From CAYZXK01 sp964482395 (GTDB lineage Bacteria; Planctomycetota; Phycisphaerae; UBA1845; Fen-1342), in assembly GCA_964482395.1 (NCBI GenBank), contig CAYZXK010000016.1, positions 1 to 11,314 of the forward strand: a DNA stretch of 11,314 nucleotides, read 5' to 3'. Both the position numbers and the translations under genes were made by a program. The notes beneath the pieces were generated by a model. It was not told the origin of the DNA, did no database searches, and saw only the letters and a list, made by a program, of their open reading frames with translations. Shown one piece after another: positions 6,407 through 11,314 of the stretch. Each line of letters begins with the position of its first letter. Position 1 is the stretch's first letter.

Positions 6407-7786
6407 GTGGTCGCTCTGATTGGGCGCTGCTTCAAGCTGGACCAGCACGGGACCAACGTTCGCACTGAGGTAGTAGCCGGCGTCACGACCTTCGTGACCA
6501 TGGCCTACATCATTGTGGTCAACCCGGCGATTCTGGCGTTCGCCGGCATCCCAACTGGTCCCAGCACAATCGCGACCATCTTGACGGCAGTCTTCGGATG
6601 CCTGCTTATGGGTTTGTATGCCAATCGGCCGATCGCGGTGGCTCCGTACATGGGCGAAAACGCTTTCATCGCCTTCGGCCTGGCCACGCTCGGAATTAGC
6701 TGGCAGCAAAGACTGGGTACCGTGTTCCTGGCCGGCGCCCTGTTTCTGGTGCTTACCCTGATGCGGGCCCGAACCTGGCTGGCCAACTCCATCTCGGCCA
6801 GCCTCAAACACAGTTTTGCCGCCGGCATCGGCCTCTTCTTGCTCTTTATCGGCCTGTACGAAACCGGGATTGTGACCAGCGGGGTGACCGGAATGGCGGT
6901 GGAAAACCTGCCAGTGGCGGCCGGAAAGGTCCTCTCGCCCGCGGTCCCGGTCCAGATCGGCCACCTGCGCCAGCCGCGGGTGCTGCTGGCCATCGGCGGC
7001 TTCGTGCTGATGGCGATCCTGCTGTTCTGGCGGGTGCGAGGGGGGATTTTGATCGGCATCGCGGTCACCGGTGCGGTCGGCATGGCCCTGGGACTGGCCG
7101 AGCCGCCCAAGCAGGTCCTGGCCCTGCCCTGGGTTGCCGCCTACGATCTGCGGGAAATCGCCTTCAAACTGGACCTGGCCGGGGTCTTGCGGTTGAGCTT
7201 TCTGCCAATCCTGCTGACCCTGTTTCTGATGAGTTTCCTGGACACGCTCGGCACACTGGTCGGGGTGGGGGCTGCCGGGGGCTTTTTGGATGAGCAGGGC
7301 AACTTCCCGCAGATCGAGCGCCCCATGCTGGTCGATGCTTCGGCCTGCATGTTCGCCGCCCTGGTCGGGACTTCCACCAGCGGGGCCTTCATCGAGTCGG
7401 CCACCGGGATACGCGAGGGCGGGCGCACCGGCCTGACCGCCGTCGTGACCGGGCTGCTGTTCGCCGTCGCGATGTTCTTCATCCCTCTGGCCGAATCGCT
7501 CCAGCATTTGCAGTTCGCCTACGGCCCGGCATTGATCATGGTCGGGGTGCTGATGGTAGCGTCCGCCCGGCACATTAACTTCGACGACCTGACCGAGGCG
7601 GTGCCGGCCGTCACCACCATCGCCATGATGCTCTTCACCTACAACATCGCCAACGGCCTGACGGCGGGCCTGGTGCTTTATCCGCTGATGAAGCTGGCGG
7701 CCGGCCGGTTCAAAGAACTGACCGGCGGCGCGATGGTCCTGGGCCTGCTCTGTGCCGGCTACTATGTCTTCGGCCTGCCCCACTAG
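6407..7786 (+). CDS. NCS2-family purine permease (AzgA/PbuG-like)
   Basis: 459 residues, a polytopic inner-membrane transporter that probably imports purine bases (adenine, guanine or hypoxanthine) by ion symport. Family signs: CFKLDQHGTNVRTEVVAGVTT (8-28) opening the first segment, TMAYIIVVNP (31-40), NRPIAVAPYMGENAFIAF (73-90), SFLDTLGTLVGVG (276-288) and the long GTSTSGAFIESATGIREGGR run (321-340) followed by TGLTAVVTG, which contains the half-helix motif with E330. Length is usual for the family (about 430-460). The GENA motif at 83-86 replaces the GLNA that I know from E. coli and Bacillus members. Start GTG 6407 is chosen because AAGGGG lies seven bases upstream and the FKL..HGT motif begins almost at once; an ATG at 6402 is out of frame and stops after five codons. 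Stop TAG 7784-7786. The symporter gene follows after 66 bases, so the two may be cotranscribed. Family firm, substrate inferred. Confidence 0.9.
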   Translation: MVALIGRCFKLDQHGTNVRTEVVAGVTTFVTMAYIIVVNPAILAFAGIPTGPSTIATILTAVFGCLLMGLYANRPIAVAPYMGENAFIAFGLATLGISWQQRLGTVFLAGALFLVLTLMRARTWLANSISASLKHSFAAGIGLFLLFIGLYETGIVTSGVTGMAVENLPVAAGKVLSPAVPVQIGHLRQPRVLLAIGGFVLMAILLFWRVRGGILIGIAVTGAVGMALGLAEPPKQVLALPWVAAYDLREIAFKLDLAGVLRLSFLPILLTLFLMSFLDTLGTLVGVGAAGGFLDEQGNFPQIERPMLVDASACMFAALVGTSTSGAFIESATGIREGGRTGLTAVVTGLLFAVAMFFIPLAESLQHLQFAYGPALIMVGVLMVASARHINFDDLTEAVPAVTTIAMMLFTYNIANGLTAGLVLYPLMKLAAGRFKELTGGAMVLGLLCAGYYVFGLPH

Positions 7787-7852
7787 TCACCGCCACCCGA
7801 GTGGACATAACCGCTCAGCCGGCCGGAGGCTGCCGCCCGGCCCCGCCAACTC

Positions 7853-9535
7853 ATGACCACCTGGCAGCTCCTGATCGACGGCCTGATCATCGTCCTCTAT
7901 TTCGTCTCCATTACCGCGGTCGGCCTGTGCATGGGGCGTCGCCAGCGAAGCCTCGAGGACTATGCCCTGGGCGGGCGACACATGCCCTGGTGGGCGGTGA
8001 TGGCCTCGATCATCGCGGCCGAGACCAGCGCGGCGACTTTCATGGGAGCGCCGGCAGAAGGGTTCGTCACCCGCGGCATAACCTACGTCCAACTCACCAT
8101 GGGCGTGATCCTCGGGCGGATTCTCGTCGGGCACATCTTCCTGAAGCCCTACTACACTTACCGCGTCTACACGGTCTACGATTTCCTGGCCGTGCGCTTC
8201 GGCAATCGGTCGAAGAACTACGTGTCGGCTCTGTTCCTGATCATGCGCCTGCTGGCCTCGGGCGTCCGCCTATACGTGCCCTCGCTGGTCATGGTGCTGG
8301 CCTGGCGGCTGCTGGTCGGCGGCGAGTCGGTGCGATACGGGCAGCTCGACTCATGGGTGCCCTATGCCTGGGCGATTCTCCTCCTCACCACCATAACCTG
8401 TGCCTATACGATGCTGGGCGGCATTCGGGCCGTCATCTGGACCGACCTTATCCAGGCAACCCTCATGTTCAGCAGTGCCCTGGTCGCCGTCCTGACCATC
8501 CTTTGCCACATCGGCCAGGGCAGTTTGCTGGCCGGCCTGCGAGCCCTGATCCAGCAGGTGCCTGAAATGGCCCGCCCGGAGGGCTACTTCCTCACCGGCC
8601 TGGAGCGGGCCCGCCCCGGCAGCGGAGGATGGGAGCTTCTTCGGCTCATACTGGAGCACAAGTACACCCTCCCGGCCGCCCTGATCGCCACCACGGCGGC
8701 CAACCTGGCCGCCTTCGGTACCGATCAGGACATGGTGCAGCGCATGCTGACCGCCCCGGACTACAGGAAAAGTCGCCGATCGCTCCTGGCTGCCGCCCTG
8801 ATGGACGTGCCGATCGCGGCCGTCTTCACCTTCATCGGCGTGTTGCTAATCGCCTTCTACGACCAGCATCCCGAACTCCGGCCCGCCAAGGCCAACGATG
8901 TCTTCGGAGCCTACATCCTCTCGGCCATGCCGGTCGTGGTGCGCGGGTTCGTGCTGGCCGGCGTGTTCGCGACCGCCATGGGCTCGCTCAGCGCGGCTCT
9001 CAACGCACTGGCCACCAGCCTGACCAACGATTGGTACCTTCCCTATCTGGCTGGCAATCGCGGCCCGACCCGCCAAGTAGCCGCGGCCCGCGTTTTCACC
9101 GGACTGTTCGCGGTTCTAATGATGCTGGTCGCCGTGGCCTTCGCCTGGGTTAACGTCCGCAACCCCGGCCTTACCATCATCCCGGTGGCCCTGGGCATCG
9201 CCGGCTACATCCTCGGGCCGATGCTGGGCGTGTTCCTGGTCGGAATGCTTACCACTACCCGAGGCTCGGACCGGGGCAACGTGCTGGCCGTCACCGCCGG
9301 CCTGATAGCTATCTTCACCCTCAGCGGACGACTCTTCGACCTCATCGACTACTTCCGACCCGACCGTCCGTCCTCGTTTCCGACCTGGCTGCCCAAGATC
9401 GAGTTTACCTGGTACGCCCTGGTGGGAGCCGTCGTGACCATGGCCGTCGGCCTGGTGTTCCGCACCCCCCCCGCAGTGATCCAATCCGCCTGTCAGAAGT
9501 CGGGGGCGGGTAGCCCGACCGACGTCGACCCATGA
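7853..9535 (+). CDS. Sodium:solute symporter (SSS family)
   Basis: 560 residues, a polytopic membrane protein of the SSS (2.A.21) family, which uses the sodium gradient to import a small solute. It has about 13 likely membrane segments. Family signs: LEDYALGGRHMPWW (34-47), the broken first-helix motif ASIIAAETSAATFMGAPAEG (51-70), KPYYTYRVYTVYDFLAVRFG (98-117), TMLGGIRAVIWTDLIQA (186-202), AFGTDQDMVQRMLTA (287-301) and FATAMGSLSAALNALATSLT (372-391), where Ser residues of the sodium site would sit (S378/S380). The C-terminal 20 residues after RTPP are polar. Substrate cannot be told from this; the family covers sugars, amino acids, nucleosides and others. ATG 7853 is the first suitable start; CGGAGG at 7824-7829 is 23 bases away, too far, so initiation may rely on coupling or a weak site. 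Stop TGA 9533-9535. It lies 66 bases after the purine permease gene, which hints at a nucleoside- or base-related role but does not prove it. Confidence 0.9.
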   Translation: MTTWQLLIDGLIIVLYFVSITAVGLCMGRRQRSLEDYALGGRHMPWWAVMASIIAAETSAATFMGAPAEGFVTRGITYVQLTMGVILGRILVGHIFLKPYYTYRVYTVYDFLAVRFGNRSKNYVSALFLIMRLLASGVRLYVPSLVMVLAWRLLVGGESVRYGQLDSWVPYAWAILLLTTITCAYTMLGGIRAVIWTDLIQATLMFSSALVAVLTILCHIGQGSLLAGLRALIQQVPEMARPEGYFLTGLERARPGSGGWELLRLILEHKYTLPAALIATTAANLAAFGTDQDMVQRMLTAPDYRKSRRSLLAAALMDVPIAAVFTFIGVLLIAFYDQHPELRPAKANDVFGAYILSAMPVVVRGFVLAGVFATAMGSLSAALNALATSLTNDWYLPYLAGNRGPTRQVAAARVFTGLFAVLMMLVAVAFAWVNVRNPGLTIIPVALGIAGYILGPMLGVFLVGMLTTTRGSDRGNVLAVTAGLIAIFTLSGRLFDLIDYFRPDRPSSFPTWLPKIEFTWYALVGAVVTMAVGLVFRTPPAVIQSACQKSGAGSPTDVDP

Positions 9536-9557
9536 CCAGCCGGGCAACCGGACTGGG

Positions 9558-9619
9558 GCCGGTGCCAGCCGGGCCGGGCAAGGCTGGCGGGCACCGGCGG
9601 GGTCGGCTTGCCCCGCCGG
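9558..9619 (+). terminator. Two overlapping GC-rich hairpins between the symporter gene and tyrS
   Basis: Hairpin A: GCCGGTGCC (9558-9566) with GGCACCGGC (9590-9598), plus an inner AGCC/GGCT (9567-9570 and 9582-9585), about 13 pairs with a four-base bulge. Hairpin B: CCGGCGGGG (9594-9602) with CCCCGCCGG (9611-9619), nine perfect pairs around eight bases. They share 9594-9598, so they cannot both form. No T-run follows. They lie 22-84 bases after the symporter stop and upstream of the likely tyrS promoter, so a 3'-end structure or terminator of the symporter mRNA is the simplest reading. Confidence 0.4.
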
Positions 9620-9630
9620 CGCTGGGGGAC

Positions 9631-9661
9631 TTGTACCCACCTGCCGGGCGGCGGGTAGAAT
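9631..9661 (+). promoter_or_regulatory. Candidate tyrS promoter, possibly leaderless
   Basis: TAGAAT at 9656-9661 differs from TATAAT at one base and ends six bases before ATG 9668, so transcription would begin at or next to the start codon. A TTGTAC at 9631-9636 could be a -35 but the 19-base spacing is long. The absence of a purine-rich ribosome site before ATG supports a leaderless or near-leaderless mRNA. This is inference from position. Confidence 0.45.
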
Positions 9662-9667
9662 GTCGCG

Positions 9668-10960
9668 ATGCCGACCAGCGACTTCTTCGCGGATTTGGAG
9701 CGGCGGAACCTGATCCATCAGGTGTCTTCGCCGGACCTGGCTCAGGTGCTCCGCACCCGAACTGTGGTAGCTTACACCGGCTTCGACCCCACCAGCGACA
9801 GCTTGCATGTCGGCAACCTGGTGCATCTGATCAACCTGATGCGGCTTCAGCGGGCCGGGCACCGCCCCATCGGCCTGGTGGGCGGCGGCACCGGCCTGAT
9901 CGGAGACCCCAGCGGCAAAGAGGACGAGCGAGCCCTGCTCAGCCCCGAGCAAATCGAGAAAAACCTGGCCGGCATCCGAAAGCAGGTCGAGCGCTTCCTG
10001 GACCTGGGCCCCGACCAGGCCCTGCTGGTCAACAATGCCGACTGGCTGGGCCAGCTTAACCTGCTGGACTTCCTCCGCCAGATCGGCAAGCACTTCTCAG
10101 TCAACCAGATGATTACCCGGGACTCGGTCCGGATGCGGCTGGAGGCTCGCGACCACGGACTGTCTTATACCGAGTTCTCGTACATGCTCCTTCAGGCGTA
10201 CGATTTCCTGGCCCTGTACGACCGCTACGGCTGCATCCTCCAGATGGGCGGCAGCGACCAGTGGGGCAACATCCTCTCCGGAGCCGACCTGATTCGACGG
10301 CTGCGGGGCGTGGAGGCCTACGGCCTGACCACGCCGCTGATCACCCGGGCCGACGGCAAGAAGTTCGGCAAATCCGAAGAAGGCAACATCTGGCTGGATC
10401 CCCGGCGCACCAGTCCCTATCAGTTCTACCAGTTCTGGCTGAACACCGACGATCAGGACGTGGTGCGATACCTGAAGACGTTCACCCTGTTGCCGATCGA
10501 GCAAATTCAGGAAGCCGGCCAGGCGGTGGCCAGTCACCCCGAGCGCCGAGAAGCTCAGAAGCTGCTGGCGGTCGAGGTGACCCGCATGGTCCACGGCCCC
10601 CAGGCCCTGGCCCGGGCCCAGCGAGCCACCGAGGTGCTGTTCGCCAAGGACGCCGACTACCGGCAACTTTCGGCACAAGAACTAGAGGAGGCATTCCAGG
10701 GTGCGCCCAGCAGCCGGCTGGACCCTGCGGCCCTGGGCACGCCGGCCGCAGGACTGGTGGCCCTGCTGGCTGAGGCCGGGCTCTACCCGTCGCGGGGCCG
10801 GGCCCGTCAGGACGTGCCCAGCGGGGCGATCTGCGTCAACAACCGCGTCGTCCGTGACCCGGCCTACCTGGTATCCCAGGCCGACGTTTTGGCCGGCGGA
10901 TTCGTCATCCTCCGCAAGGGCAGGAAGCATTTCCACGTGCTGCGCGTCGCACCCGGCTAG
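9668..10960 (+). CDS. tyrS: Tyrosine--tRNA ligase (TyrRS)
   Basis: 430 residues, the usual bacterial length. It attaches tyrosine to tRNA-Tyr using ATP, in the cytoplasm, and works as a homodimer. The class I catalytic domain shows YTGFDPTSDSLHVGN (36-50) with the HIGH-type motif as H47-V-G-N50, GGGTGLIGDPSG (72-83), SYTEFSYMLLQAYDF (166-180) of the tyrosine pocket, MGGSDQWGNI (193-202) and the KMSKS-type motif K232-F-G-K-S236. An alpha-helical anticodon region follows, then an S4-type RNA-binding domain from about 365 (YPSRGRARQDVPSGAICVNN) to GFVILRKGRKHFHVLRV. No key motif is missing. Start ATG 9668 gives the standard N-terminus; a TAGAAT box sits just upstream. Stop TAG 10958-10960. The following methyltransferase gene starts 44 bases later and may be cotranscribed. 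Confidence 0.97.
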   Translation: MPTSDFFADLERRNLIHQVSSPDLAQVLRTRTVVAYTGFDPTSDSLHVGNLVHLINLMRLQRAGHRPIGLVGGGTGLIGDPSGKEDERALLSPEQIEKNLAGIRKQVERFLDLGPDQALLVNNADWLGQLNLLDFLRQIGKHFSVNQMITRDSVRMRLEARDHGLSYTEFSYMLLQAYDFLALYDRYGCILQMGGSDQWGNILSGADLIRRLRGVEAYGLTTPLITRADGKKFGKSEEGNIWLDPRRTSPYQFYQFWLNTDDQDVVRYLKTFTLLPIEQIQEAGQAVASHPERREAQKLLAVEVTRMVHGPQALARAQRATEVLFAKDADYRQLSAQELEEAFQGAPSSRLDPAALGTPAAGLVALLAEAGLYPSRGRARQDVPSGAICVNNRVVRDPAYLVSQADVLAGGFVILRKGRKHFHVLRVAPG

Positions 10961-11004
10961 GTCGGCCGTCACCCCCGGAAGCCACCCGCGGCCCTCACTT
11001 CGCT

Positions 11005-11314
11005 ATGCGTTGGTCGCAGATGGAATCCTGCCTTGATGCCGCCCTGTTGCGCCGGGCTGATCTGCTTGCGGATCCGCACACCGACGTCTGTCGCGTGTTT
11101 CACTCCGCGGCCGATGGCGTCGGCGGGCTGGTGATCGAGAAGCTCGGCGACGTGCTGATGGCCCAATTGCACGAGGGGCATTTGCGGATCGACGAGCCGA
11201 CCGTCAGACGGCTTTGTGAGCTGGCCGCCGACCGGCTCGGGGCTCGAGCGGTTTACCGGAAAGTCTTCCCGCGCAGCCGGGCTGCGGCCGGGCCGGCCAT
11301 CCAGGCCCAGCACC
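11005..11314 (+). CDS. RlmI-like class I SAM-dependent rRNA methyltransferase, N-terminal fragment
   Basis: 103 residues are present before the window ends; the gene continues beyond it. The N-terminal part matches the RlmI/RlmK-like 23S rRNA cytosine methyltransferases: a helix (LDAALLRRADLLADPHTD, about 10-27), then CRVFHSAADGVGGLVIEKLG (29-48) and DVLMAQLHEGHL (49-60), the strand-turn-strand that leads into an EEHD-like domain, then RAVYRKVFPRSRAAAG (81-96). The Rossmann methyltransferase domain with the SAM motifs is outside the window. In-frame ATGs at 11005 and 11020 are both possible starts; neither has a good ribosome site, and 11020 would also fit the family. The gene sits 44 bases after tyrS, consistent with a shared role in translation. 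Family fairly sure, exact target base not. Confidence 0.75.
   Translation, partial: MRWSQMESCLDAALLRRADLLADPHTDVCRVFHSAADGVGGLVIEKLGDVLMAQLHEGHLRIDEPTVRRLCELAADRLGARAVYRKVFPRSRAAAGPAIQAQH

Noticed and set aside
6275..7783. A 502-codon open frame on the minus strand
   Set aside because: It is antisense to the NCS2 permease; its Gln/Asp/His-rich sequence mirrors the hydrophobic codons of the real gene.
9536..9667. A T-box leader before tyrS
   Set aside because: The conserved T-box sequence is absent and the likely promoter lies downstream of the hairpins.
9532..10059. A forward frame whose ATG overlaps the symporter stop (ATGA)
   Set aside because: The overlap looks like coupling, but the frame runs through the hairpins and then out of frame through tyrS, with a low-complexity Arg/Pro/Gly product.
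9116..10093. A 325-codon open frame on the minus strand
   Set aside because: It is antisense to the end of the symporter gene and the start of tyrS and crosses the gap between them; it has no family-like motif.

Overview
The window is a GC-rich, densely coded bacterial chromosome segment with every recognised gene on the + strand. Several features suggest a planctomycete, perhaps of the Phycisphaerae type: a VKOR-DsbA fusion, a short Cys-pair/CxxC protein of a kind I associate with Planctomycetota, a membrane M48 peptidase and the style of the two transporters. This assignment is inference from protein style; there is no rRNA or marker tree here. I see no tRNA, rRNA, CRISPR array, insertion sequence or phage gene.

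Layout. Positions 1-362 hold the end of a glycogen debranching enzyme. After a 247-base gap comes a 697-residue membrane redox protein (610-2703): a VKOR domain, a spacer, a DsbA-like thioredoxin domain with a CxxC site, and a second DsbA-like domain whose CxxC is replaced by EPYT. A 73-residue putative zinc-binding protein (2831-3052) and a polytopic M48 metallopeptidase (3137-4633) follow. A 379-base gap carries two terminator-like hairpins. Next is an exported or anchored Pro-rich protein with a PKD-like domain and an unassigned C-terminal region (5013-6056). The following 350-base gap hides a likely 47-residue membrane protein (6115-6258). Two transporters come next: an NCS2 (AzgA-like) purine permease (6407-7786) and an SSS-family sodium:solute symporter (7853-9535). 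A hairpin-rich spacer leads to tyrS (9668-10960), and the window ends inside an RlmI-like rRNA methyltransferase (from about 11005).

How the genes relate. The first half is weighted to the cell envelope: a disulfide-forming fusion, a membrane protease and an anchored PKD protein. The second half pairs two uptake systems and then two translation genes (tyrS and an rRNA methylase). The gaps between genes are mostly 44-380 bases with no tight overlaps, so the window looks like single genes and short transcription units, not one functional operon. The most unusual item is the VKOR-DsbA-pseudoDsbA fusion. Also of interest are the -10-like boxes placed so close to the tyrS and M48 starts that leaderless mRNAs are possible, and two overlapping stable hairpins between the symporter gene and tyrS. 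I find no evidence of a wholly new multi-gene system.
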